A stretch of DNA of 64,000 nt from Candidatus Heimdallarchaeota archaeon (GCA_011364965.1 RDOB01000001.1:62001-126000), one strand, 5' to 3'; numbered from the stretch's first letter, positions 41,825 through 51,446 are shown. Notes: generated by a model not told the origin, from the sequence alone. Numbers and translations: made by a program.

Positions 41825-42823
41825 CTAATTTTTAGCAGTAGTACTAATGTAAGTAATTTGTAAGTCTTCTATATCTACCTTTTTGGGTCGAACTGGATCT
41901 CGTATACGAATTAAACGTTTTGCTGGCCCCGGAATACTTCCATGAATCATTACATGTTTCGAGACTTTACCATAACGTTTGAAGCCACTTACTGGAGTCA
42001 CTTCTTCTCCATCATCCCCTATTTTGAGAATCTGCTTGTTATATTCTGTTCTAGTAAAATATCCAAGCTGACCTGCTCTTGGGACAGTCCACATTACACG
42101 AGCGGGGTGCCATGGTCCAATACAGCCGACTACTCTACGCCCTTTTCGCTTTTTCCTTGGCATTATTTTTATTCCGTGTCTTTTCACTGGACCGCTGAAC
42201 CCTTTACCTTTAGTAACAGCATTTATATCAACAAAATCATTTGGGGTATAAATATCGTCCAAATTAACTTTCGAATCTAAATATTCAGCAGCATAATTAA
42301 AGGCCTCTTCAATTGATCCTCCAATTTTTATTTCGATGACATCAGGTGTTTTCTGTGGGAGTCCTGCTTCTCTTGGAGTTGTATGAACAAGCACACGAAC
42401 CTCGGAAATATCTACAAGAGCTTTCCTAGCTTCAGCGATCTCAGCTTTTTTGTTTAATTTCTTTTTAGGAAGTTTTATTCTACGTCCAAGATCTTTGTCA
42501 AGATTCTCTCCCCAGATCTGCTTCACTACTCGAATTGAATTTGTAATATCGTCTGTACCATATAATTGGATACTAAATATAGTAATTGGGGGTGTTTCAA
42601 CAATAGTTACTGGAATAAATTGTTCTTGTTTATAAAAAGGGGATCTCTTATCTGAATTGACAAGTGCAATGTGTGTCATCCCAGCTTTATAACCTATAAA
42701 TCCTAATAATCGGGGTTCAGAGGATTCTGGCCATGTTCTTAAACGGGAGGTCTGCTTGAGTGCTCTCTTTCTACGATAACCCAAAGATCCACGATGAGGT
42801 GCATGTTTTTTTCTATGACCCAT
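41825..42823 (-). CDS. rpl3: 50S ribosomal protein uL3
   Basis: From the ATG at 42823 the protein has about 332 residues and starts GHRKKHAPHRGSLGYRRKRA, the normal archaeal uL3 N-terminus. A longer frame to 42850 adds nine residues that do not look conserved. It carries FVDINAVTKGKGFSGPVKRH, GCIGPWHPARVMWTVPRAGQ and GYFTRTEYNKQI. It heads the uL3-uL4-uL23-uL2 operon. Expression is probably driven from the 436-base gap upstream. Confidence 0.95.
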   Translation of the reverse strand: MGHRKKHAPHRGSLGYRRKRALKQTSRLRTWPESSEPRLLGFIGYKAGMTHIALVNSDKRSPFYKQEQFIPVTIVETPPITIFSIQLYGTDDITNSIRVVKQIWGENLDKDLGRRIKLPKKKLNKKAEIAEARKALVDISEVRVLVHTTPREAGLPQKTPDVIEIKIGGSIEEAFNYAAEYLDSKVNLDDIYTPNDFVDINAVTKGKGFSGPVKRHGIKIMPRKKRKGRRVVGCIGPWHPARVMWTVPRAGQLGYFTRTEYNKQILKIGDDGEEVTPVSGFKRYGKVSKHVMIHGSIPGPAKRLIRIRDPVRPKKVDIEDLQITYISTTAKN

Positions 42824-43259
42824 TATAATTGCTCTCCTATTGTTATTCAACTACTTAGAAGGGAGTAGTAAAGAACTAGACTATAGATCAGTCTGTACTG
42901 TTTTGTACACGTCTGAGTGATGCTTTTTCGCTATGTGATTTAAATCCTCCGTACTCTTTCATCTACAGCAAATGAAGTATCTAGTAAATCCAATTACACG
43001 ATCTTCAAGCAATTTCAAGGATAAAGACTGTATAGGGTTTAATATGCCAACTTTCTCATTTGAAAAGCTAAGTTCAGTCAATTTGGGAGGTATTGCACAT
43101 ATATATGTTCTTTTTTTCCTAATTCAATAGGATTCTATCCCATATGGCACTTATATAATACCAAAGATTTCTGCTGATTTGACTTAATTTAAGGTTTAAT
43201 AGACATATCCCTATTCTTAAATCACAGAAATGAAATGAATCATCTGGAAACCGAGAAAA
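42824..43259. other. Divergent control region between rpl3 and the endonuclease beta-subunit gene
   Basis: A 436-base gap between divergent operons. On the plus strand TTATATAATA at 43151-43160 is the best TATA candidate for the endonuclease gene, about 100 bases before its ATG. A CTGAGTGATG word near 42912 recalls joined D' and C' boxes of a C/D guide RNA, but matching outer boxes were not found. No open frame looks coding. Confidence 0.4.
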
Positions 43260-43904
43260 ATGAATCTAGAAATTAATAATACAGATGAGGAGGACTATAT
43301 TCCCAAATTAGAGTTTAATATGGATAATCTATACATTTCTATTTGTGATCCTCAAGCAAAAAGTATTTTTAATAATGGATACTTTGGCCAATGGACATCA
43401 GAAGCTGAAGATGAGCTCAAATTGGAACCAGAAGAGATACTTCTTCTTTTAGATAGAGCTCGAATTGAAGTATATCATTCAGAAAACGGAAACCTAATTT
43501 CCCAAAGTGAACTCGTAGCTCATTTTTCCAAAAAGGTTCAGAATTTCTGGAGCAGGTATCTCGTTTATAAAGATTTGAGAAACAGAGGTTACGTGGTTAG
43601 GATTGGAACACGAATAACAGCTCCTTTTCGAATATATCCGAGGGGTAGTAAACCAGGTGAAGCTGTCAGCAAAATTGTCGTGTTTCCGATGCCAGAAGGT
43701 GAGGATTTAAATCTTGATTTTCTTGATCAAATAGTTAAACAAGCAAAAATTGACAGAAAAAAGTTGCTTCTTTCTGTTATAGATAGTTTAGGAGATGTAA
43801 CATATTATCAGGCATCTCAATTAGAGTTAGAACCCAACGAACTCGAATATGAATATCGAGATGAACTCCGTGTGGAGGATCAAAACCTAGAGGAGGAGAA
43901 ATAA
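43260..43904 (+). CDS. tRNA-splicing endonuclease, non-catalytic (beta) subunit
   Basis: The 214-residue protein has the endonuclease fold: a first domain with FNNGYFGQWTSEAEDELKLE and LLLLDRARIEVYHSENG, then the catalytic-type domain RYLVYKDLRNRGYVVRIGTR and FRIYPRGSKPGEAVSKIVVF. Tyr126 and the Lys-rich IDRKKLLLS near 167 are present, but no His occupies the catalytic position (sequence GEAVSK instead of DHAP). It is therefore a structural partner for the EndA-type subunit at 11888, as in (alpha-beta)2 enzymes. It ends directly before the PIN-ATPase gene. Confidence 0.85.
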   Translation: MNLEINNTDEEDYIPKLEFNMDNLYISICDPQAKSIFNNGYFGQWTSEAEDELKLEPEEILLLLDRARIEVYHSENGNLISQSELVAHFSKKVQNFWSRYLVYKDLRNRGYVVRIGTRITAPFRIYPRGSKPGEAVSKIVVFPMPEGEDLNLDFLDQIVKQAKIDRKKLLLSVIDSLGDVTYYQASQLELEPNELEYEYRDELRVEDQNLEEEK

Positions 43905-45794
43905 ATGGAAAGATATGCAATTCTTTCAGATGAAAAAATATATATTCCAGACACATCTGTTATTATCAATGCAGGAATGAGAAAACTTCTGGAAAAGAAT
44001 AAAATTGAAGCAGACTCTAAAATAATTCTCCATGCTTCTTTAATCTCAGAATTAGAGCATCAAGCAAATGAGGGAGAGAAAACGGGAATTACTGGTTTAA
44101 ATGAACTTATTCATCTACGAGAGATTTGTAAACATAGGAATATAGAAATTGAATATGGAGGTCGTCGTCCAAGGCTTTCAGAGATTAAAAGGGCTCATAG
44201 TGGGGAGATTGACGCGATAATTCGAGATTTTGCATATGAACAGAATGGAATTTTGATAACCTCTGATACTGTTCAGAATCTGAGCTCTAAAGCAATTGGA
44301 ATAGAGACATTATTTGTGCCAAGTAAGCGTCTAGATCCGAGTACGAAAAGTTTAAGGATAGAAGAGTATTTCGATAACGAAACAATGAGTATTCATTTAA
44401 AACAGGGAGTTCCAGCTTATATTAAGCGAGGAAAACCAGGAGAAGTCAGGTTTGAAAAATTTTCCGATGAAATCCTTTCCAAAGAATTCCTTAAAAAACT
44501 TGCATACGAAATAACCGAGAAAGCACAAATTTTTGAGAATACTTTTATCGAAATTGACCGACCAGCCTCCACAATCATTCAATATGAAAACATTAGAATA
44601 GTTGTTTCCAAACCACCTTTTGCAGATGGATGGGAAATCACTGCTGTAAAGCCCCTAGTAAAATTAGCTATAACTGATTACAATATATCTAATAACCTCT
44701 TCAAACGGCTAGAAGAAAAAGCAGAAGGAATATTGGTAGCTGGAAGTCCCGGCACAGGAAAAACAACATTTGCTAGAGCATTAGCACTCTTCTATCAAGC
44801 TAAATCAAAGATAATAAAAACGATTGAATCTCCTAGAGATCTCGATTTAAACGCAGAAATTACTCAGTATTCAAAAAATTTTGGTACACACTCGGAGATT
44901 CAAGATATTCTCCTGCTATCAAGACCCGATTATACCATTTTTGATGAAATTCGCGATACTGACGATTTTAAGTTATATACAGATCTGAGACTTGCTGGGA
45001 TTGGTTTAGTAGGCGTAATTCACTCAAGTACAGCAATTGATGCTATCCAAAGATTTATTGGAAGATTAGAGCTAGGTGTTATCCCCAGTGTACTTGATAC
45101 CATAATCTATATTGACGCAGGAAATATAGCACAGGTATTAGAAGTTAAAATGACAGTAAAAGTACCTGCAGGGTTAGTTGAAAGTGATTTAGCAAGACCT
45201 GTTGTACAAGTGCGAGATTTTGAAACTGGTGAACCAGTTTATGAAATGTATACCTTTGGGGAGCAAACAGTAGTAATTCCATTGAATGAGGATGTTATTA
45301 AAGACTCTGAATTGAGACCTCATCTTCAAAAGAATATTGAAGAAGCTATCCAACAGTTCGCCTCAAATCCTATATCTCTTGTCCCAAAAGATAAATATGG
45401 TCGCAGATACGAGGTGAAATGTGCTTCTTCAGACATTCCTTTCATAGTAGGAAGAGGAGGGGAGAATATAAAAATGATAGAAGCAACTTTTAACGTAAAA
45501 CTTGACGTAGATAAATCTGGTACGAATATGGGGAGTTCGGAACTCAATTTACTGCGATCTGAGATGATATCTGGAAAGAAAAGAACTCTTGTAATTAATT
45601 TCCCGAGGAAATGGAGAAACACAAATATAGAATTTTCTTTAAACAATTCTTCTACAGGACAAAATTTGCCGATTTTTGTAGCAACAACTTCGAAGAGCTC
45701 TAAAATTAAGATATCTGCCCGAAGTGAGGTAGGTCATACAATTTTAAACAGTCTAGAAGAAGGTTCAGAAAAAATCTACTGGAAAGTTGTTTAA
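43905..45794 (+). CDS. PIN-domain ATPase with KH domain (COG1855 type)
   Basis: The 629-residue protein has an N-terminal PIN nuclease-like domain (IPDTSVIINAGMRKLL with Asp17, GEIDAIIRDFA near 101, GILITSDTVQNL near 115). A PilT/VirB11-like ATPase follows (Walker A ASPGTGKT-type GSPGTGKTTFARA near 282, Walker B DYTIFDEIRD near 344, IGLVGVIHSS near 366). A KH domain lies near 500 (VGRGGENIKMIEATF). The ATG follows the previous stop with no gap and GGAGGAG upstream. The family is widespread in archaea and probably acts on RNA; its pairing with a tRNA endonuclease subunit supports that. Confidence 0.88.
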   Translation: MERYAILSDEKIYIPDTSVIINAGMRKLLEKNKIEADSKIILHASLISELEHQANEGEKTGITGLNELIHLREICKHRNIEIEYGGRRPRLSEIKRAHSGEIDAIIRDFAYEQNGILITSDTVQNLSSKAIGIETLFVPSKRLDPSTKSLRIEEYFDNETMSIHLKQGVPAYIKRGKPGEVRFEKFSDEILSKEFLKKLAYEITEKAQIFENTFIEIDRPASTIIQYENIRIVVSKPPFADGWEITAVKPLVKLAITDYNISNNLFKRLEEKAEGILVAGSPGTGKTTFARALALFYQAKSKIIKTIESPRDLDLNAEITQYSKNFGTHSEIQDILLLSRPDYTIFDEIRDTDDFKLYTDLRLAGIGLVGVIHSSTAIDAIQRFIGRLELGVIPSVLDTIIYIDAGNIAQVLEVKMTVKVPAGLVESDLARPVVQVRDFETGEPVYEMYTFGEQTVVIPLNEDVIKDSELRPHLQKNIEEAIQQFASNPISLVPKDKYGRRYEVKCASSDIPFIVGRGGENIKMIEATFNVKLDVDKSGTNMGSSELNLLRSEMISGKKRTLVINFPRKWRNTNIEFSLNNSSTGQNLPIFVATTSKSSKIKISARSEVGHTILNSLEEGSEKIYWKVV

Positions 45795-45802
45795 AATTGA
45801 GG

Positions 45803-46522
45803 CTAATATCCTGTGATTTCACCAGAGAATTTTCCGACGATAACTCTATCTGCAGGATTACCAAAGATCCCATTTTCGATTACTCCTGGAATCTCATTTA
45901 TCTGTAATTCGAGATTATGAATTTCATTTGGTGATAAATCAGAGGAGAATAATTTTATATCTACGATATATCCAAAATTGTCACTTATCACAGGACCTAA
46001 TTTTTTTGTTCCTTGTCGTAGACTAACCGCTCCGAATTTCTTCAATAACTCAATTGTTCTCCGCCATCCAAAAGGCAGTATTTCTACTGCGACAGGAAAA
46101 TTTCCTAAAGCAGGAACAACCTTGCTTTCATCAACTATCAAGATGAATTGTATAGATGAATTTCTTACCAGTTTTTCTCGAGTTAAAGCTCCACCTCCTC
46201 CTTTTATGGCCTGTTTTTCTGGGTTTACGCTATCAGCTCCATCAATTGTAATGTCTAGATCAAATTGAGGAAGATCAATAATTTGATGACTGGATTTAGC
46301 AAGAGAGTTTTGAAGATGAATTTTAGTATCTAATGAAGTAGGTACGATCTTCAAATTTCTTAATGCACTTTTATTTAGATAGGAAATTAAATATCGTACT
46401 GTAGTTCCGCTACCAACCCCAATATTCATGTTAGAGGATAAAAAATCGAGAGCTGCTTTCGCAGCAGCTTTTTTTGCAGCAGTTACATCCAAATGGGAAA
46501 TGATTATCTCCCTCGTAGACAA
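45803..46522 (-). CDS. rpiA: Ribose-5-phosphate isomerase A
   Basis: The 239-residue enzyme has NMNIGVGSGTTVRYLISYL (phosphate loop) near residue 32, FDLDITIDGADSVNPEKQAI near 85 and KGGGGALTREKLVRNSS near 106. LPFGWRRTIELLKKFGA lies near 150. These match RpiA, which interconverts ribulose-5-phosphate and ribose-5-phosphate. Its C-terminal end converges on the PIN-ATPase stop after eight bases, and it starts two bases after the end of the proline-rich membrane protein gene, so it is probably co-transcribed with that gene. Confidence 0.94.
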   Translation of the reverse strand: MSTREIIISHLDVTAAKKAAAKAALDFLSSNMNIGVGSGTTVRYLISYLNKSALRNLKIVPTSLDTKIHLQNSLAKSSHQIIDLPQFDLDITIDGADSVNPEKQAIKGGGGALTREKLVRNSSIQFILIVDESKVVPALGNFPVAVEILPFGWRRTIELLKKFGAVSLRQGTKKLGPVISDNFGYIVDIKLFSSDLSPNEIHNLELQINEIPGVIENGIFGNPADRVIVGKFSGEITGY

Positions 46523-46524
46523 GC

Positions 46525-48183
46525 TTACTCTTCTTTGAATATTTCCCTCAATCTACGTAGTTCTTTCAACATTTCACCTCTTAATTCAGCAATGCTTGTA
46601 GATCTTGCATCAGCAATCAAATCCAGAGGTGATTTATCAGGGGCTGGAGGGGCTACAGAAGGGCTAGGTGCTGGGGGAGGTGTAATACTTGGACTAACTG
46701 AGGGAATTGTTGGAGGAGGAGTGGGAATAGCTTTGGGAGGCGGAGTGGGGGGAGTAACAGGTGTTGAAGGAGGGGGTGAGGGAGCTACGGTAGGTTGCAT
46801 AGCAACAGGTGCTTCTTGTGTATCACTTAGAGCTGCAGCAAATAATGATTCGACATCTTTAGATGCAGGAATCGCACTTTTCTTCCGATACCCTTCTAAT
46901 TGAGCTTTAACAGTACGGTGTTGATCTTGATAATATTTTATGAGGGATTCATACACCCTTGGTCTTAGCTTGTCTTTTCTCGCTGCTTCCTTGATATGCT
47001 TTATCATCGCGTCATTAGACCGATTAATTAGTTCTAAGTAGAATACCATTTCACCAGCATTAGCATCAATATCTGGGATGGATGCTCCACTGGGCAATCC
47101 GCCTAAAGAATCACCTGATTCTTGTGTTTCAAAATAAGCAACGGAACATACAAAAACTAATCCAACCATCGTGATTGCCATCCCATATATATACAGAGAA
47201 TCCCAAGGTAATCCAAGATTTAGAAAACTCAAACCTTCAGCAAGTTCAGGGGAATTAGGAAGTACTAAAACAAGAGAAGTTATAACAACTATAATTCCGA
47301 TAATAAAAATAAAAATCCAGAAAATTTGTATCTTCTTTAAGATTCCATAGGAGTTTTCATTACCCCCAAGTAATGCTAAACCTAAAATAAATACGAAACA
47401 GCCAAATAGAAAGACAATTTGCCAATCTATCCCCAGTGAATCCGAAGGTATTATTCCTAGGTATAACATTAGCGAAAGGAAAAATAGAATGAAACCAACA
47501 AGAGCTACTATTATCCAGAGTATCTTTAATTTGGAAAGAAGGTTTTGATAATTATAGCTTGAAGTAACAAATAAAGGTAAGATACCAATGAAGAGTATAA
47601 CGCCACCAATGATTCCAAAGAGTAACCAATCGAAACCGAGATCAATAATCTCAAGTGCGATAAAGGAACTTGCTAAAATCAAAAATATACCGATTAAAGT
47701 CAATACCATGAAAATTATTTTGAAATCCCACACTCTTTCCTTATCTTGAATACTAAATACGATTGGAGAAAACCCAAATATTATCAGAAAGGTTGAAATT
47801 ATCAAATAGTCAAACCAAGAATGTAGAGGGTCTAAAGGTGCCATACTTCCTGTATAAACCAAAAATGAGTAAATGAGGATCAGAATTCCTAAAGACACAA
47901 GTAAAATTAAATGAAAGTAGATTTTTTTAACTCCTTTTTTTGTTGGAGGATCAAAAACGGCAAAAACTGGGAAAAAACCAATTACCATTAGGAAGAAGCT
48001 AAATGCAAGCACAATACGATAGTTAAAACCTAGAAATAGCCGATCCCAAGTAACAGGAACTCTTAAATAATATACATATGAGGCTAATCCACTGAAGAAT
48101 AAAATCCCAATAATAAAGAGCAATATACCAAGACCAGAGAGAGTCAAAAGAATCCTTGATGATTTTACAACCGTATTTCTCAA
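46525..48183 (-). CDS. Proline-rich membrane protein 2
   Basis: The 552-residue protein has about 10-11 hydrophobic segments between residues 10 and 350, in a regular repeating pattern of LILI-rich helices and short loops. A cytoplasmic-looking region of about 110 residues follows with a short coiled coil (about 375-430, NRSNDAMIKHIKEAARKDKL). Then come about 70 residues dominated by Pro, Ser, Thr and Ala. The final amphipathic helix reads IAELRGEMLKELRRLREIF. The tail layout matches that of the soluble protein at 9575. No enzymatic motif is visible and I know no family. It could anchor a cytosolic factor at the membrane. Confidence 0.75.
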   Translation of the reverse strand: MRNTVVKSSRILLTLSGLGILLFIIGILFFSGLASYVYYLRVPVTWDRLFLGFNYRIVLAFSFFLMVIGFFPVFAVFDPPTKKGVKKIYFHLILLVSLGILILIYSFLVYTGSMAPLDPLHSWFDYLIISTFLIIFGFSPIVFSIQDKERVWDFKIIFMVLTLIGIFLILASSFIALEIIDLGFDWLLFGIIGGVILFIGILPLFVTSSYNYQNLLSKLKILWIIVALVGFILFFLSLMLYLGIIPSDSLGIDWQIVFLFGCFVFILGLALLGGNENSYGILKKIQIFWIFIFIIGIIVVITSLVLVLPNSPELAEGLSFLNLGLPWDSLYIYGMAITMVGLVFVCSVAYFETQESGDSLGGLPSGASIPDIDANAGEMVFYLELINRSNDAMIKHIKEAARKDKLRPRVYESLIKYYQDQHRTVKAQLEGYRKKSAIPASKDVESLFAAALSDTQEAPVAMQPTVAPSPPPSTPVTPPTPPPKAIPTPPPTIPSVSPSITPPPAPSPSVAPPAPDKSPLDLIADARSTSIAELRGEMLKELRRLREIFKEE

Positions 48184-48718
48184 TTCAAGCGTTCTCCTAA
48201 GAGATTATGGTTGAATAACCGTCCACGAGGTTATTTGCGTGATTTACATTTATTTTGTTATTATTAACGTGTATTTCAACCGTTTTATATTACTATGATA
48301 ATTTCGAACGAATCCTTTTAAAATCTAGTGGAATCTAAGAAATATCCCATCCATTCTTTTTATACTCCAATTCCATGTTTTAGGCGTTTATTAAGAAGAA
48401 AGAGTGTTTTTTCACTAAAAGTACTTAAGGAATTTATTATTACTCTCATAAAAGGTGAAATCATTCAAATTTTCCCTCTAAAAAGAAAATTGACCTGAAA
48501 TTGAATATTATTACTTGAACCTATGTGTTATATTGCAAACACCATATAAGAGTGTAATTGGACTTAAATAACTACAAATGAATAATTTAAAGCAACAAAT
48601 AGTTCTATTGGTTTTCTTTTTGATAATTAAATAGTCAATTTGACTAAGAAAAAATAAAAAATAAAATGATAAGAGGAAATTGCAAGTTGAATCTAGTCTA
48701 AAATATATTTGAATATTT
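48184..48718. other. AT-rich gap with a hairpin in the leader of proline-rich membrane protein 2
   Basis: This 535-base gap lies between the minus-strand membrane-protein gene and tRNA-Ser. AATAACC at 48214-48220 and GGTTATT at 48229-48235 form a 7-bp hairpin with an 8-base loop within 50 bases of the start of the membrane protein, where it could lie in the leader. The remainder is AT-rich with no coding frame or RNA gene that I can see. Confidence 0.4.
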
Positions 48719-48833
48719 GCCGAGGTATTCTAGTCCGGTAGGAAGCATGCCTGGAACGTTACTGTAAGGAAATCTTCATACATCAGGCAGCATGTGCTCT
48801 CTGAGCTCAGGAGTTCAAATCTCCTCCTCGGCG
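48719..48833 (+). tRNA. tRNA-Ser(GGA) with a 32-base intron
   Basis: Acceptor GCCGAGG/CCTCGGC with discriminator G, T arm AGGAG-TTCAAAT-CTCCT and a long variable arm, as expected for serine. The anticodon stem CATGC/GCATG encloses CTGGAA plus one base, giving anticodon GGA. An intron at about 48757-48788 follows base 37, the canonical position. No CCA is encoded. Mature length is about 83. An open frame on the minus strand across this gene is spurious. Confidence 0.88.
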
Positions 48834-48984
48834 TTCAATTTACTATAAACAGAGAACATTTTGCAAAGCAAAAATCTAGTAATTAAAAGAAAATAAGACG
48901 CATAATGATAATATAGGTTCACTAAACTCCTTGAAAAATAGAGTAGAATGAATAAACTCGTACTAAAATGGTGGGAATACCGCT

Positions 48985-49431
48985 TTGGAATATAATCATC
49001 AATTAAGAATAGCAGGGGCCGATTGTAGAGGAGACTGGCTAGTCGCACACGCCCTCACGAAGATAAAAGGTGTCGGATATCGATTATCGGAGCTTATTTG
49101 CGAAAAAGCGGATCTGGATCCCGAAATGCGTTGTGGATTTTTAACTGAGGAAGAAATTCAGTTAATTGAGGATATTTTATCAAATTGTCCTGCATTTGGG
49201 ATTCCAGCATGGATGTTGAATCGACAAAAAGATGTCGAAACTGGAGAAGATTTCCACATAATTAGTAGCGATTTAATTGATACATTAAGATTAGATATAG
49301 AACGAGAGAAGAAAACTCGTTCTTATAGGGGGATACGTCACTACCTCGGTCTACCAGTTCGTGGACAAAGAACCAAAACATCGGGACGGGGTGGCGCAAC
49401 GATAGGAGTATCAAAAAAGAAAAAGGCTTAA
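48985..49431 (+). CDS. rps13: 30S ribosomal protein uS13
   Basis: The 148-residue protein has HQLRIAGADCRGDWLVAHAL at the start, IKGVGYRLSELICEKA, then YRGIRHYLGLPVRGQRTKTS and a basic end. It begins at the TTG 48985, with GGTGGG eight bases upstream; the ATG at 48968 is out of frame. The head of the small subunit binds it. It starts the uS13-uS4-uS11 run. Confidence 0.94.
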   Translation: MEYNHQLRIAGADCRGDWLVAHALTKIKGVGYRLSELICEKADLDPEMRCGFLTEEEIQLIEDILSNCPAFGIPAWMLNRQKDVETGEDFHIISSDLIDTLRLDIEREKKTRSYRGIRHYLGLPVRGQRTKTSGRGGATIGVSKKKKA

Positions 49432-49454
49432 TTGTATATTAGAGGCGAAATTCA

Positions 49455-50012
49455 ATGGGTGATCCGAGGAGATTACGTAAAAAACTTGAAGGTCCAAGAC
49501 ATCCTTTTAATAAAAGTCGATTTGAAGAAGAAATGCTTTACATGGGTCGATATGGATTACGAAATAAAAAAGAAATATGGAAAGCCCAAACAATGCTTAG
49601 AAAGTACCGAGCTCGCGCGCGAGCATCCCTAGCTTTATCTGAACAACAACGGGAAGAAGAAAGGAAAATACTTGTCAAAAAACTATATCGATTGGGAATT
49701 ATGCCAACAGAAGACGGTCCAACAGATGAAGTTCTATCACTTTCTGTTGAACAATTTTTAAAACGAAGACTTCAATCTCTTGTGTATGAATTAGGATTAG
49801 CAGGCTCCCCTTGGCAGGCACGACAGATGATAAACCATGGACATATTTCAATCCGAGGTCAGAAAGTTACCTCACCAAGTTACCATGTGATTAGAGGGGA
49901 AGAAGAAGAGATTAGTTATTCGCCTAGTTCAGTATTCAACGATCCAGCTCATCCTGGTCTTGCTATGGTTGCCTCAAGTACTCCTCATGCTGAAACGAAA
50001 TCTGATGAATAG
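49455..50012 (+). CDS. rps4: 30S ribosomal protein uS4
   Basis: The 185-residue protein starts [17 protein letters not shown] and has [20 protein letters not shown]. The S4 RNA-binding domain is seen in [20 protein letters not shown] and [20 protein letters not shown]. Archaeal uS4 lacks the extra bacterial regions, as here. It lies 23 bases after uS13. Overlapping open frames in this region are shadows. Confidence 0.95.
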   Translation: MGDPRRLRKKLEGPRHPFNKSRFEEEMLYMGRYGLRNKKEIWKAQTMLRKYRARARASLALSEQQREEERKILVKKLYRLGIMPTEDGPTDEVLSLSVEQFLKRRLQSLVYELGLAGSPWQARQMINHGHISIRGQKVTSPSYHVIRGEEEEISYSPSSVFNDPAHPGLAMVASSTPHAETKSDE

Positions 50013-50022
50013 GGTGAATCAT

Positions 50023-50424
50023 ATGTCGAAAAAAGTTCAAACTCCAACAATAGCTATCGCGCACATTTTGAGTTCCTATAACAATACTATTATTACACTT
50101 ACAGATATGACTGGCGCAGAAACAATTGTAAAATCCTCAGGCGGCCAAGTGGTTCGTGCTGACAGAAATCAATCCTCTCCGTACGCTGCAATGAAAGTAG
50201 GACATGAAATAGCAAGAATTGCTAAAGAACGAGGTATTAAAAGAATTGTAGTCAAAGTTCGTGCCCCAGGTGGTTCAGGCGCACGAAATCCAGGTCCTGG
50301 AGCGCAAGCTGCAATTCGAGCACTAGCTCGGTCGGGTCTGCAAATAACACGAATTGAAGAAGTCACTCCTATCCCCCATGATAGTACCAGACAACGCGGT
50401 GGAAGACGAGGAAGACGAGTATAA
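50023..50424 (+). CDS. rps11: 30S ribosomal protein uS11
   Basis: The 133-residue protein from the ATG at 50023 (GGGTGA lies just upstream) has [40 protein letters not shown] and [20 protein letters not shown]. It ends [15 protein letters not shown]. These are the uS11 hallmarks. Further members of the usual cluster (RNA polymerase subunit D, eL18, uL13) do not follow; the convergent cbf5 gene is three bases away. Confidence 0.95.
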   Translation: MSKKVQTPTIAIAHILSSYNNTIITLTDMTGAETIVKSSGGQVVRADRNQSSPYAAMKVGHEIARIAKERGIKRIVVKVRAPGGSGARNPGPGAQAAIRALARSGLQITRIEEVTPIPHDSTRQRGGRRGRRV

Positions 50425-50427
50425 TTC

Positions 50428-51408
50428 TTATTTCTTATTCTTTTTCCAAGAAGAAGGATAAGTATCCTTTTGCATCAAAATAGCTTTTGAATTAGCACAA
50501 ATTCCGTTTGTTTCTTCTAAAATCTGCTTTGTTGACAAAGTACTATAAGCTAAACCTACTAATTCGTCCTTCATTGAAAAAATTGCGACTAAATTACCTT
50601 TCTCTATCCCTGAACTCAAACGAATAACGCCTGGAATCGTTAATGCTGCTCCATGACATATTGCATTTATTGCCGAGTCTCGAATATATATTTTAGGCAC
50701 ATCGGAGCAAATAACTTCTATTGGTTTGATAATTTGCCTTATAGGAGCCTCATCATGCTCTTTTTGATAATAATACCAAGCATCATTTAAATCCTGAAGT
50801 GTTACTAGACTCTCCTCTGTAAAGGGGCCAGTTCGGACTCTTCTGAGTTCCTGCATATGAGCGCCTGTGCCTATTAACAATCCGATATCATGACATAATT
50901 TTCGAATATATGTACCTGCTTGACAACTGATTCTTAATAGGGATAATTGACCACTATAATGCTCTAACAACTCAAGTTTATATATTCGACGAACTCTTAA
51001 ACGTCTTTTTACGCTGCTTCTTATTGGAGGGGTCTGGAATATTTTTCCACGAAAATTATTTAATACATCATTCAATTTTTCGGTAGAAATAACGGCATGG
51101 GTTTTCATTACACAAATATATTCCTTTCCAGAAGGAAGTAATACCTGTAAAGCACGAGTTCCTCGTCCCAAAGCAATAGGAAGGCATCCTGTAACAGCAG
51201 GATCCAATGTTCCTCCGTGACCGGCTTTTTTGATATTTAAAATTTGTTTTACCCAGGCAGTAACTTCATGGGATGATGGATTGGCAGGTTTATCTAAATT
51301 TATTATTCCCAATTCAATTAATTCAGGTATAGTACGCAAAACTGGAGGTTTTCCGTACTTTGGATCAGTAAAATAATTCTCAATCTTATTATGGATGATA
51401 GCTACCAT
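50428..51408 (-). CDS. cbf5: tRNA/rRNA pseudouridine synthase Cbf5
   Basis: The 326-residue enzyme has LGIINLDKPANPSSHEVTAW and KAGHGGTLDPAVTGCLPIAL with the catalytic Asp, then GTRALQVLLPSGKEYICVMK. CQAGTYIRKLCHDIGLLIGT and a C-terminal PUA domain (about 240-320) complete it. It is the catalytic subunit of H/ACA RNPs and can modify tRNA position 55. Its partner Gar1 is at 3364. It follows eL14 on the minus strand, a known archaeal pairing. Confidence 0.95.
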   Translation of the reverse strand: MVAIIHNKIENYFTDPKYGKPPVLRTIPELIELGIINLDKPANPSSHEVTAWVKQILNIKKAGHGGTLDPAVTGCLPIALGRGTRALQVLLPSGKEYICVMKTHAVISTEKLNDVLNNFRGKIFQTPPIRSSVKRRLRVRRIYKLELLEHYSGQLSLLRISCQAGTYIRKLCHDIGLLIGTGAHMQELRRVRTGPFTEESLVTLQDLNDAWYYYQKEHDEAPIRQIIKPIEVICSDVPKIYIRDSAINAICHGAALTIPGVIRLSSGIEKGNLVAIFSMKDELVGLAYSTLSTKQILEETNGICANSKAILMQKDTYPSSWKKNKK

Positions 51409-51446
51409 ATTATTGACCTAAACTAATTCAGCACAATGATATCACA

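Noticed and set aside
42905..42950. Possible C/D-box guide RNA (CTGAGTGATG)
   Set aside because: The joined D' and C' words are present but the outer C and D boxes at the right distance are not.
48815..49048. 77-codon minus-strand frame overlapping tRNA-Ser and the uS13 start
   Set aside because: It runs across a well-formed tRNA and a ribosomal protein start, so it is not a gene.
49432..49632. 66-codon frame overlapping the start of uS4
   Set aside because: It is a shifted frame within rps4.
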